Of a DNA stretch of 64,000 bases, positions 10,213 through 17,826 are shown piece after piece. Source of the stretch: Paucibacter sp. PLA-PC-4 (lineage in GTDB: Bacteria > Pseudomonadota > Gammaproteobacteria > Burkholderiales > Burkholderiaceae_C); contig NZ_JAPFGP010000010.1 of NCBI RefSeq assembly GCF_026241155.1, positions 163,114-227,113 on the forward strand, read 5' to 3'. Position 1 is the stretch's first letter, and the number at the start of each line of letters is the position of its first letter. A program made the position numbers and the translations under genes. The notes under the pieces were generated by a model. That model was not told where the DNA came from. It did not search any database and saw only the letters and a program-made list of their open reading frames with translations.

Positions 10213-10623
10213 ATGCCCGCCACCCTGACATCCGCACTGAGCCTGGCCGGCCGGGTGCTGCTGGCCCTGATCTTTGTGTTGGCCGGTCCCGGCAAGCTGG
10301 CCAACCCTGCCGGCACCGCCGCCTATATGGCCAGCTCCGGCCTACCCGCCAATCATCTGCTGGCACTTGCCGTCGGCGCTTTCGAATTGCTGGCCGGCCT
10401 GGCCCTGATCATCGGCTTTCAGACGCGCTGGGCCGCGCTAGCGCTTGCCGGCTTCACGCTGGTGGCCAGCTTCATGTTCCATGCCTTCTGGGCTCTGCCC
10501 GCCGAGCAGCAGATGATGCAGCAGCTGCTGTTCATGAAAAACATCGCACTGGCCGGCGGGCTGCTGGTGCTGGCCGCGAATGGCGCGGGTGCGCTGAGCC
10601 TGGACGCGCGCCGCCGGCACTGA
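10213..10623 (+). CDS. DoxX family membrane protein
   Basis: A 136-residue protein with four hydrophobic helices and the DoxX hallmarks LAGPGKLANPAGTAAYM after helix 1 and GAFELLAGLALIIGFQTRWAAL in helices 2-3. DoxX proteins are small inner-membrane proteins linked to redox and thiol stress, but no reaction is assigned. It is followed 14 bases later by the convergent MFS gene. Confidence 0.88.
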   Translation: MPATLTSALSLAGRVLLALIFVLAGPGKLANPAGTAAYMASSGLPANHLLALAVGAFELLAGLALIIGFQTRWAALALAGFTLVASFMFHAFWALPAEQQMMQQLLFMKNIALAGGLLVLAANGAGALSLDARRRH

Positions 10624-10637
10624 TGAGTCTGCGCCCC

Positions 10638-11849
10638 TCAGTGGGCACGGCGCTGACGACGACCGGCAAACACCCAGGCCACAGCCAGCACGCCCGCGGC
10701 ACCCAGAGCCATAACCCAGGCCGAGCCGAAGTGCTCGACCGCCAACCCTGCAGCGCTGACCCCAGCCGATTGGCCAAGGAAGAAGCAGGAGGCAAAGGCC
10801 GACACCGCCGCGCCTCGCTGCGCCGGCGCCATCTGGGTGGCATTGAGCTGCAAGGTGTTGTGCAGCATGTAAAAGCCCAAGCCCGCCAGCAGGCAGGCCG
10901 GTGCCGCCACCCACCAGGCTGGCGTCAGCGCTAGGCTCAGCAGCGCCACAAACAGCAGCCCGCCGCCCCAGCGCGCCAGCCCCACCTCGCCCAGTCCCTT
11001 GACCAACCTCGCTGAGCCCAGCGCGAACAAAAACCCGCCCAGGCCGAACAACATCACCAAGGAACCGGCCAAGGACAGCGATAGCCCGAAATGCCCATGC
11101 AGATGCGAGGCGATGAAGGCGAAGGGTCCGTAGAGGAACAAGCCCTCCAGAAAAACCGTCAGCAAGATCACGCGTGCCCAGGGCAGGCCCAGAATGTGTG
11201 AGAAGTCGTCGACCATGCGGCGCAGCTGCGAGCCGTCGGCCGGCCGCATCTGACGGGCGTGCGCCGGCAGCTGACGGTTGACACGCCATAGCGCCGCGCT
11301 GATCAGCACGAATAGCCCCGCCAGCATGAAGAAGGGCGTGCGCCAGCTCAGATGGTCGGCCGCGAAGCCGCCCAGCCAGACACCCGCCGAGAGCCCGACG
11401 ATCTGGCCGATCAGAAAGCGCGCCAGCACGGGCTGGCGCTGCTCATAGGCCACCACATCGCCGATCCAGGCCATGGACAGCGGGATGATCGCCGCCGCCG
11501 TGGCGCCGGCCAGCACTCGGGCGAACAGCAGGCCCGCGAAGCCACCGGCCAGCGCGCACAGCAGCGAAGTGGCGCCGCAGGCCAGCGTGGCCCAAGCGAT
11601 CACCCGGTACTTGCCATAGCGGTCCCCCAGGGGCCCGAACACCAGCTGGGACAGCCCGTAGGCGATCGAGAACAAGCTGATCACTTGCGCGGCCTGGCCC
11701 AGCCCGACCGCGAACTCCTGCGCGAGTCGCGGCAGCAAGGCGTCGTTGACGCGAAGGGCCACGCCGCTGCCGAAGGCGGCCAGCGACAGGCAGACGATAG
11801 CGCGGGCGGGAACGGCCGGGAGCGGCGCTGGTTGTTTGGCTTGATTCAT
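10638..11849 (-). CDS. MFS transporter
   Basis: A 403-residue permease with about 12 predicted membrane helices. The loop-2/3 signature of the superfamily is visible as GPLGDRYGKYRV at about residue 75. The overall pattern resembles the YnfM/CynX-type drug and metabolite efflux group. The start is the ATG at 11849; the open frame extending to 12635 is antisense to ribA and not real coding sequence. It is divergent from ribA, with 171 bases between start codons. Substrate unknown. Confidence 0.9.
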   Translation of the reverse strand: MNQAKQPAPLPAVPARAIVCLSLAAFGSGVALRVNDALLPRLAQEFAVGLGQAAQVISLFSIAYGLSQLVFGPLGDRYGKYRVIAWATLACGATSLLCALAGGFAGLLFARVLAGATAAAIIPLSMAWIGDVVAYEQRQPVLARFLIGQIVGLSAGVWLGGFAADHLSWRTPFFMLAGLFVLISAALWRVNRQLPAHARQMRPADGSQLRRMVDDFSHILGLPWARVILLTVFLEGLFLYGPFAFIASHLHGHFGLSLSLAGSLVMLFGLGGFLFALGSARLVKGLGEVGLARWGGGLLFVALLSLALTPAWWVAAPACLLAGLGFYMLHNTLQLNATQMAPAQRGAAVSAFASCFFLGQSAGVSAAGLAVEHFGSAWVMALGAAGVLAVAWVFAGRRQRRAH

Positions 11850-12020
11850 GGCAATGCCGCCATTTTTGCCCGGAAGCGAGCGCGGCTCGCCCCATCGTGC
11901 GCGCCCCTCGCACGCCTTGCATTCCCGCGCGGCGCTACCATATCTGCCCTGCATGCCGCCCGGGCAGCAGCCCAACAAGACCAGCTCAGCGTGACCCTGC
12001 CCTCCGAATCCTCCGCCCCC

Positions 12021-12620
12021 ATGCCCGCCAAGGTGCAGCGCATCTCCAGCGCCCGCCTGCCTACCAAGCATGGCGAATTCGTCGTCCATGTCTACCAGGC
12101 AGCCGACCATCCTGATGAGCATGTGGTCATCGTCAAGGGCGATGTAGTGCGGCCCGAGGTGCTGCTGCGCATGCACTCGGAATGCTTCACCGGCGACATC
12201 CTGGGCTCCTTGCGCTGCGACTGCGGCGAGCAGCTGGCGCTGGCGCTGCAGCGTATCGAGGCCGAGGGCGGTGTCGTGATCTATCTGCGCGGCCACGAGG
12301 GGCGCGGCATAGGCCTGGGCCAGAAGCTGCGCGCCTACGCGCTGCAGGACAAGGGGCTGGACACGGTGGAGGCCAACTTGGCCCTGGGCCTGCCGATCGA
12401 CAGCCGGCGCTTCGACGCAGCCGCCGACATCCTGCGCGACCTCGGCGTGCAGTCGGTGCGCCTGATGAGCAACAACCCCTTCAAGGTGGCTGCGCTGAAC
12501 GAGCTGGGCATCGCCGTGATCGCCCGTGAGGGCCATGAGGTCGAGTCCAACGAGGAAAGCGGCCGCTACTTGAAGACCAAGCGCGAGAAGCTCGGCCATC
12601 AACTGCACATGCTGCCGTAA
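12021..12620 (+). CDS. ribA: GTP cyclohydrolase II
   Basis: A 199-residue stand-alone GTP cyclohydrolase II, close to the 196-residue E. coli enzyme. The zinc site is visible as CFTGDILGSLRCDC, the catalytic region as RGHEGRGIGL, and the C-terminus as NNPFKVAALNELGI. It opens GTP to 2,5-diamino-6-ribosylamino-pyrimidinone phosphate with loss of formate, the first step of riboflavin synthesis. The ATG at 12021 aligns with the E. coli start. An in-frame GTG at 11991 would add ten residues and lacks a clear ribosome site. No FMN riboswitch was recognised upstream. Confidence 0.95.
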   Translation: MPAKVQRISSARLPTKHGEFVVHVYQAADHPDEHVVIVKGDVVRPEVLLRMHSECFTGDILGSLRCDCGEQLALALQRIEAEGGVVIYLRGHEGRGIGLGQKLRAYALQDKGLDTVEANLALGLPIDSRRFDAAADILRDLGVQSVRLMSNNPFKVAALNELGIAVIAREGHEVESNEESGRYLKTKREKLGHQLHMLP

Positions 12621-12849
12621 CAAAACGACGCACAAAGCGGCAAAACGTGCGCACAGCGCGCACCCCGGCCGGATCGACGGATTTCAAGTCCGCGATTAAC
12701 CCTGATTCCGCAACGCTGCATTCCACGAACCCGCTCTTTTGATCTCGGTCAGTGCCCGGATCTGTTGCTCCATGCAAGGGCGTCGAGGGACACCCAAGCA
12801 TCGCTGGTCACATCCATCCGGTGGCCTCCCAACATCGAAAGACGAGTTC

Positions 12850-13935
12850 ATGAAGTACAAGACTTTTGCCTTCTCCGCCCTGGCCCTGGCCGCCAGCTCG
12901 ATGACTTTTGCCCAATCGAGCAGCGGCACAAGCCAGGTCACCCTGTATGGCGTGGTCGATGCCAATGTGCAGGTGCTGGATGGCGCCTCCACGCTGAGCC
13001 GCGTGCAGTCCGGCGGCCTGAACAGCTCGCGCTTCGGCATCCGCGGCACGGAAGACCTGGGTGGCGGTCTGCGCGCCTTCTTCACCTTGGAGTCCGGTAT
13101 CAATCTGGACGACGGCACCACCGGTCAAGGCGCCTTCTGGGGCCGTCAGGCCTTTGTCGGCTTGGCCACACCCTACGGCAAGGTATCGCTGGGCCGTCAA
13201 TACGGCAGCGTCTACGCGCTGTCCAGCGACTTCAGCCAGTTCTCCAACAACAACACCGGCGCCTCGACCGCGGTGATCGGCGGCTTCGGCGGCTATGAGC
13301 CGGTGCGCGGCAGCAACAACACGGCCACCGGCAACGGCGGCCCGGCCCGTGTCAACAACTCGGTCAAGTTCGAGTCGCAGAACTACGACGGCTTCAGCGC
13401 CGGTGCCCTGTACGGCGCCGGTGAGGTGGCCGGTGGCACCACCGACAACCGCATCGCCGACATCTACGGCCGCTACACCAAGAACGGCTTCGACGCGATG
13501 CTGTCCCTGGTGGACGACAAGGCCGACGTGATCGGCCAGAACATCCGCACCGTCTCAGCCGCAGCCGCCTACGACATGGGCAGCTACCGCTTCAACGGCG
13601 GCGTGATGCAGATCAACGACCGCAGCAGCGCCGACCGGGATGGCACCGGCTACTGGCTGGGCGCCAGCTATCGCCTGGGCTCGCACCTGCTCAAGACCCA
13701 GTACGTCCAGAGCAAGAACGACGGCAGGCTGGCAGATGGCAAGACCCAAGCCCTTGGCGTCGGCTACCAGTACGACCTGTCCAAGCGCACCGCGCTGTAC
13801 TCGTCGCTGACCCAGTTCAAGAACGACGGTGTCGGCTACGCCAATCGCGCCGCCGGGTCGCTGTCTTCGGGTCTGACCAGCGCCTCGGACCGCGATCTGA
13901 CCGAGGTCGTCGCCGGCATCCGCCACAGCTTCTAA
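12850..13935 (+). CDS. Gram-negative trimeric porin (Burkholderiales type)
   Basis: A 361-residue porin: Sec signal MKYKTFAFSALALAASSMTFA, then SSVTLYGVVDANV-like first strand, GGLNSSRFGIRGTEDLGGGL and the mature C-terminal GIRHSF ending in Phe, as needed for BAM-mediated insertion. It is the 16-strand general diffusion porin common in betaproteobacteria. A strong terminator follows it. The ATG at 12850 is set by the signal peptide; the frame opening at 12739 is longer but unlikely. Confidence 0.94.
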   Translation: MKYKTFAFSALALAASSMTFAQSSSGTSQVTLYGVVDANVQVLDGASTLSRVQSGGLNSSRFGIRGTEDLGGGLRAFFTLESGINLDDGTTGQGAFWGRQAFVGLATPYGKVSLGRQYGSVYALSSDFSQFSNNNTGASTAVIGGFGGYEPVRGSNNTATGNGGPARVNNSVKFESQNYDGFSAGALYGAGEVAGGTTDNRIADIYGRYTKNGFDAMLSLVDDKADVIGQNIRTVSAAAAYDMGSYRFNGGVMQINDRSSADRDGTGYWLGASYRLGSHLLKTQYVQSKNDGRLADGKTQALGVGYQYDLSKRTALYSSLTQFKNDGVGYANRAAGSLSSGLTSASDRDLTEVVAGIRHSF

Positions 13936-13956
13936 GCCACCCGGCTTCTCGGCACA

Positions 13957-13982
13957 GCCCACCCATGCGGGTGGGCTTTTTC
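13957..13982 (+). terminator. Rho-independent terminator after the porin
   Basis: GCCCACCC-ATGC-GGGTGGGC forms an eight-pair G/C stem with a four-base loop, followed directly by TTTTTCTT, 21 bases after the porin stop. Confidence 0.9.
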
Positions 13983-13999
13983 TTGGGCGCGCGTGATTT

Positions 14000-14017
14000 T
14001 GTAGGCGTCGTCCTACT
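14000..14017. promoter_or_regulatory. Inverted repeat TGTAGG-N6-CCTACT upstream of the receiver gene
   Basis: TGTAGG (14000-14005) and CCTAC (14012-14016) form an inverted repeat with a six-base centre, about 90 bases ahead of the receiver-only gene. The same arms and spacing recur at 16532-16549, upstream of DUF1328. Candidate binding site for the NarL-type regulator encoded between the two copies. Confidence 0.5.
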
Positions 14018-14105
14018 GCGACACCCGACGCGCGCCGGGAGACAAGGCCAGGAGGCTTCAAGATAATCGGGGCATCCCATGCTTGCCTGCCCGCCCCCCG
14101 CCGTC

Positions 14106-14489
14106 ATGTCCGCCCTCCGATGTTTTTTGGTCGAAGACAGTCCCACGATCCGGGCCGAGCTGATTGCCACGCTTGAGGAAATGCTGCCGCTGCAGGTGCT
14201 GGGCTGGGCCGACAACGAGCACGATGCGCTCGAATGGCTGGGCAAGCCTGAGCACCAATGCGACCTGATCCTGATCGACCTGTTCCTCAAGAGCGGCTCG
14301 GGCATGGGTGTGCTGGCCACCGCCGGTAAGCAGGGTGCTGCCGCCAAGCGCGTGGTGCTGAGCAATTACGCCACCGTCGACATCCGACGCCGCTGCCTGG
14401 CGATGGGGGCCGACCGCGTGTTCGACAAGTCCAGCGAAATCGACGAGTTGGTCGACTACTGCCGAACTATTGAATCAAGCCATTCTTGA
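14106..14489 (+). CDS. Stand-alone response-regulator receiver protein
   Basis: A 127-residue CheY-like receiver with no output domain. Conserved residues are in place: the acidic pair in FLVEDSPT, the phospho-acceptor Asp in LILIDLFLKSGSG (about residue 58), Ser in VVLSNY and Lys in RVFDKSSE. The last 23 bases overlap, tail to tail, the NarL-type regulator on the other strand. It probably works with the CHASE3 kinase two genes away, as a phosphate sink or a protein-protein switch (inferred from neighbourhood). Confidence 0.88.
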   Translation: MSALRCFLVEDSPTIRAELIATLEEMLPLQVLGWADNEHDALEWLGKPEHQCDLILIDLFLKSGSGMGVLATAGKQGAAAKRVVLSNYATVDIRRRCLAMGADRVFDKSSEIDELVDYCRTIESSHS

Positions 14490-15099
14490 GTGCGTAGTAC
14501 GTCAGATCGCTGTTCGAGGCCAGCTTCATCTTCTCCATCACCCGGGCCCGATAAGTGCTGACCGTCTTGACGCTCAGGCACATCAGCTCAGCCATCTGGC
14601 CGACTGTCTCGCCCTGGGCGAGGCGCAAAAAGACCTGCAGTTCGCGCTCCGACAACTGCTCATGGGCAGGCCTGTCGTGATCGCCGCCCAGGCCGTCGGC
14701 CAAAAGCTCGGCCACGGCCGGCGTGATGTACTTGCGGCCGCGCGCCACCGTGCGTATCGCCAGCACGATGTCCTCGGGATCGCATTCCTTGTTCAAATAA
14801 CCGCTGGCGCCCTGGCGCAGCAAGGTGGTGGCGTAATGGCTTTCGGGGAAACCGCTCAGTATCAGCACCGGCAGCTCGGGCGCGCGCGCCTTGATCGCAG
14901 CGAGCGCATCGACGCCCCCATGCTCGGGCATCGACAGATCCATGATGAGCACATCGATCTCGCCGGCGCGCACCAAATCGAGCGCCTCGCGCCCGTTGGC
15001 GGCTTCGCCCGTGACGCTGATATCAACCTGCTCGGCCAGATACTGGCGCAAGCCGGCGCGGACAATGGCATGGTCATCAACGATGGCAACACGGATCAT
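14467..15099 (-). CDS. NarL/LuxR-type response regulator
   Basis: A 210-residue response regulator: receiver with VDDH (residues 8-10), phospho-Asp in VLIMDLSMPEHGG (about 54) and Lys in GYLNKE, then a LuxR helix-turn-helix (LSERELQVFLRLAQGETVGQMAE, VKTVSTYRARVMEKM). It is divergent from the CHASE3 histidine kinase with 54 bases between starts, so the two form a split two-component system. The much longer open frame upstream is antisense to the kinase. Likely targets are the genes carrying the TGTAGG-N6-CCTAC repeats on each side (inference). Confidence 0.93.
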   Translation of the reverse strand: MIRVAIVDDHAIVRAGLRQYLAEQVDISVTGEAANGREALDLVRAGEIDVLIMDLSMPEHGGVDALAAIKARAPELPVLILSGFPESHYATTLLRQGASGYLNKECDPEDIVLAIRTVARGRKYITPAVAELLADGLGGDHDRPAHEQLSERELQVFLRLAQGETVGQMAELMCLSVKTVSTYRARVMEKMKLASNSDLTYYALKNGLIQ

Positions 15100-15153
15100 G
15101 ATGGCTGCAACGGCGCGCGTCGTCTTGAGATGAACACAAAGAGAGTTTAGGTC

Positions 15154-16536
15154 ATGCATGCCGATCAATTTGCCTTGCTGGAGCGACTGCAACGCAGCGC
15201 CTACGTCTTCCCTCTGGCGGTGCTGGCCGCCGCGCTGATGATCAGCATCAGCGAGGGCAGCTATGTGAAGGCTCGCGGCACGCTGACCGAGCTGACCGAA
15301 ATGGGCCGCGCGCGGCTGATGATCTACAACATCAAGCTGCGCGCCACCGATGCCGAATCGGCCCAACGTGGCTATCTGCTGACACGCCGGCGCGAGTATC
15401 TGGGCCCCTACGAAGAGGCCAACGAGGACCTCAGCCGCGCCATGAAGAGCCTGCGCGCCCACTACCAGCAGCTCGAGGACGAGCAGGCACTGACCCTGCT
15501 CGCGCAGCTCGAACAGGCGCTGGGCGCCAAGATGGGCGAGCTGGCCGAGGTGCTGGAGCGCCAGGAGCGCGGCCGCGCCGACAGTGCGCTGGAACTGATA
15601 CAGGCCGGCATCGGTCGCGACCAGATGGAGCTGATACGCGCGCGGGCCGAGGAATTGATGCACCGCGAGAACCTGCGCGTAGGCGCGGGGCTGCGCGAGG
15701 TCGTTAACGCGCTGCTTCAGAACCGCATCGGCGTGGCGGCGATGACCGCGCTGAGCCTGCTGGCTCTGGCCATGTATCTGCGCCAAAGCCGCGCGCTGTC
15801 CAGGCAAAGGCTGGCGCTGGCCGAGGCCGTGAAGGCTGAGCGCGACGTGCTGGAGAGCGAAGTCCATCGCCGTACCGAGGAACTGACCCAGCTAGCCACC
15901 CATCTGCAGAGCGCCCGCGAGGACGAGCGCAGCCGGCTGGCCCGCGAACTGCACGACGAGCTCGGCGCGTTGCTGACCGCGGCCAAGCTCGACGCCGCTC
16001 GCATCAAACCCAAGCTTCCGCCCGAGTTGCAAGAGCGGCTGAGCCATCTGAACGAGGCGCTCAACAGCGGCATCGCGCTGAAGCGCCGCATCATCGAGGA
16101 CCTGCGCCCCTCCTCGCTGACCCATCTGGGCTTGCTGCCGGCGCTGGAGATCCAGGCCCGCGAGTTCAGCGAAAGGCTGGAGGTGCCGGTGCTGACCGAG
16201 CTGGAGGCAGTGCCGCTGTCGCCGCGCGCCGAGCTGACCATTTACCGCCTGGTCCAGGAAGCCTTCACCAATATCGCAAAGTACGCGAACGCCAGCGAGA
16301 TCCAGGTCAGGCTGCTCAACCGCGACGGCCGTGCGCTGGTCGAGGTGCGCGACAACGGCCAGGGCTTCGACACCAAGCAGCAGACGCTCTCCTCGCACGG
16401 CCTGCTGGGCATGCGCTACCGGGTGGCTGCCGAAGGCGGCCAGCTGATGATCAGCTCGGTGCGCGGCCAGGGCACGGTGCTCAGCGCCAGCCTGCCCCTC
16501 CCAGCCCCTTCCCCCCCGCCCGCCGCGCCCCTGTAG
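15154..16536 (+). CDS. CHASE3-type sensor histidine kinase (HisKA_3 family)
   Basis: A 460-residue membrane kinase. A first helix (residues 18-34), a periplasmic four-helix CHASE3 region containing [18 protein letters not shown], and a second helix (192-209) lead to a coiled-coil and then the HisKA_3 phospho-acceptor [16 protein letters not shown] with His at about 267. The HATPase domain follows ([26 protein letters not shown]). It ends in a Pro-rich tail. It should phosphorylate the divergent NarL-type regulator. CHASE3 is an uncharacterised extracytoplasmic sensor; the signal is unknown. Confidence 0.93.
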   Translation: MHADQFALLERLQRSAYVFPLAVLAAALMISISEGSYVKARGTLTELTEMGRARLMIYNIKLRATDAESAQRGYLLTRRREYLGPYEEANEDLSRAMKSLRAHYQQLEDEQALTLLAQLEQALGAKMGELAEVLERQERGRADSALELIQAGIGRDQMELIRARAEELMHRENLRVGAGLREVVNALLQNRIGVAAMTALSLLALAMYLRQSRALSRQRLALAEAVKAERDVLESEVHRRTEELTQLATHLQSAREDERSRLARELHDELGALLTAAKLDAARIKPKLPPELQERLSHLNEALNSGIALKRRIIEDLRPSSLTHLGLLPALEIQAREFSERLEVPVLTELEAVPLSPRAELTIYRLVQEAFTNIAKYANASEIQVRLLNRDGRALVEVRDNGQGFDTKQQTLSSHGLLGMRYRVAAEGGQLMISSVRGQGTVLSASLPLPAPSPPPAAPL

Positions 16537-16549
16537 GCCCACGCCTACA
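16532..16549. promoter_or_regulatory. Inverted repeat TGTAGG-N6-CCTACA upstream of DUF1328
   Basis: A perfect six-base inverted repeat with a six-base centre. It overlaps the kinase stop codon and lies 107 bases ahead of the DUF1328 start. A good -10 box TATAGT is at 16617-16622 with no convincing -35, which fits an activator-dependent promoter. Same arms and spacing as the site at 14000-14017. Confidence 0.55.
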
Positions 16550-16655
16550 AAAGCGCCCGCTGCCGCCTCACATCCGCACGGGCGCTGCGCTGCTGGGCTG
16601 GCGCAGCACGGATTCCTATAGTGAAGCCATCAAATCTTCACTAGGAGTCCCTCTC

Positions 16656-16820
16656 ATGCTGCACTACGCCGTTGTCTTCTTCCTGATCGCCCTGGTGGCC
16701 GCTGTTTTCGGCTTCGGTGGCATCGCCGCCGGTGCCGTTGGCATCGCCAAGGTGCTGTTCTTCGTCTTCGTCATCATGGCGTTGGTCACGTTCGTGATCG
16801 GCTTGATGCGTCGAGGCTGA
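16656..16820 (+). CDS. DUF1328 small membrane protein (YtjA-like)
   Basis: A 54-residue protein beginning [20 protein letters not shown] and ending FVIGLMRRG. It has two hydrophobic helices with the Gly-rich [14 protein letters not shown] turn between them, the full pattern and normal length of DUF1328. TAGGAG lies about nine bases before the ATG. These small inner-membrane proteins are usually stress-induced and found beside BON and CsbD genes, as here, where a BON lipoprotein gene follows after 35 bases. Confidence 0.9.
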   Translation: MLHYAVVFFLIALVAAVFGFGGIAAGAVGIAKVLFFVFVIMALVTFVIGLMRRG

Positions 16821-16855
16821 ACCCGTTCGCTGTCATCACACCCAAGGAGCTACTC

Positions 16856-17302
16856 ATGAAAACCACGACACAACAACTGGCCATTTACTCCGGCGTCAGC
16901 CTGTCAGCCCTGGCACTGATCGCCTGCCAACCGAAGTCCGATGAAACAACGGTAGGCCAGAAGGTCGATGGCGCCATCAGCCAAGCCGAGCAAAGCGCCG
17001 ACCAAGCCAAGGCCAAGGCCGAGGAGATGGCCCGCGATGCCAAGGCCGCCGGCGGCGCTGCGATGGACAAGGTCGAGACCGGCCTGGGCGACGCCGCCAT
17101 CACCGCCAGCGTCAATGCCGAGCTGGCCAAGGACGCTCAGCTCAGCGCCTTGAAGATTGACGTCGATACGCGCGAAGGCAGGGTCGCACTGAAGGGTACG
17201 GCCCCTACGGCTGACGCGCGCGAGCGCGCCACCCAGTTGGCCTCTGCGGTCAAGGGTGTGATCAGCGTGGACAACCAGCTGAGCATCGAGTCGCGTGGCT
17301 GA
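16856..17302 (+). CDS. BON-domain lipoprotein
   Basis: A 148-residue protein with a lipoprotein-like signal (ALALIACQ, Cys at about residue 24), an Ala/Lys/Glu-rich helical segment (residues 35-75) and a C-terminal BON domain (DAAITASVNAELAKD ... VALKGTAPTADARERATQLA ... VISVDNQL). BON proteins such as OsmY bind phospholipid or support envelope integrity during osmotic stress. Together with DUF1328 it forms a likely stress operon behind the TGTAGG repeat. Confidence 0.88.
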   Translation: MKTTTQQLAIYSGVSLSALALIACQPKSDETTVGQKVDGAISQAEQSADQAKAKAEEMARDAKAAGGAAMDKVETGLGDAAITASVNAELAKDAQLSALKIDVDTREGRVALKGTAPTADARERATQLASAVKGVISVDNQLSIESRG

Positions 17303-17812
17303 GTGAGCGCGCAATCCCAAAGGGAACCGGCCGCCATGCAAGCCCATGCCGACATCAGCCAAGCCACTCGCCTGGAAGGGCTGAGCCCGGCCATGCAAAG
17401 CTATCTGCGCGAACGGGTCAGCGAAGCCGGGGCCGATGCGCCTTGGCTGCTGCCGGCCCAATGGCAGATGCGGCTCTACCAATGCCTGGGCGATGCGGGC
17501 AGCGCCCGCGCCCTGTGCCGGGACTTGCTGGACGTGGCCGACACCGCAGCGTCCGACAATGCCGGCCTCGTCGCCGTCTTCGAATGCGCGCCCTGCCAGG
17601 ACCGTCGTTCCTTCGAGGCCACTTTGGCCACCCATTTGCGCCTGATGCAGCAGTTCGATAGCCGACTGTCGCTGACCCATCTGCGCGGACATGTCGATGA
17701 GGCCCGGCTGCAGATCATGTCGCGCAGCGTACGCATGATCGCGCTGCACGCCACCGCGGAGCGCTTGTCGCGCGTTCTGCCCTGCCCTGTCTTGGCCTTC
17801 TCACTGTTGTAA
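17303..17812 (+). CDS. Hypothetical protein coupled to the BON gene
   Basis: A frame of up to 169 residues starts with GTG directly after the BON stop codon; an ATG at 17336 behind AAAGGGAA gives 158 residues and is the more likely start. I recognise no family. The sequence is mostly helical, has a Cys pair in VFECAPCQDRRSF (a CxxC-like CAPC) and a HLRLMQQF-DSRLSLTHLRGH stretch rich in His. No signal peptide or membrane segment is seen, so it is probably cytosolic. Its position suggests co-expression with the BON lipoprotein. Confidence 0.6.
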   Translation: MSAQSQREPAAMQAHADISQATRLEGLSPAMQSYLRERVSEAGADAPWLLPAQWQMRLYQCLGDAGSARALCRDLLDVADTAASDNAGLVAVFECAPCQDRRSFEATLATHLRLMQQFDSRLSLTHLRGHVDEARLQIMSRSVRMIALHATAERLSRVLPCPVLAFSLL

Positions 17813-17826
17813 GACTGCAAGGCACT

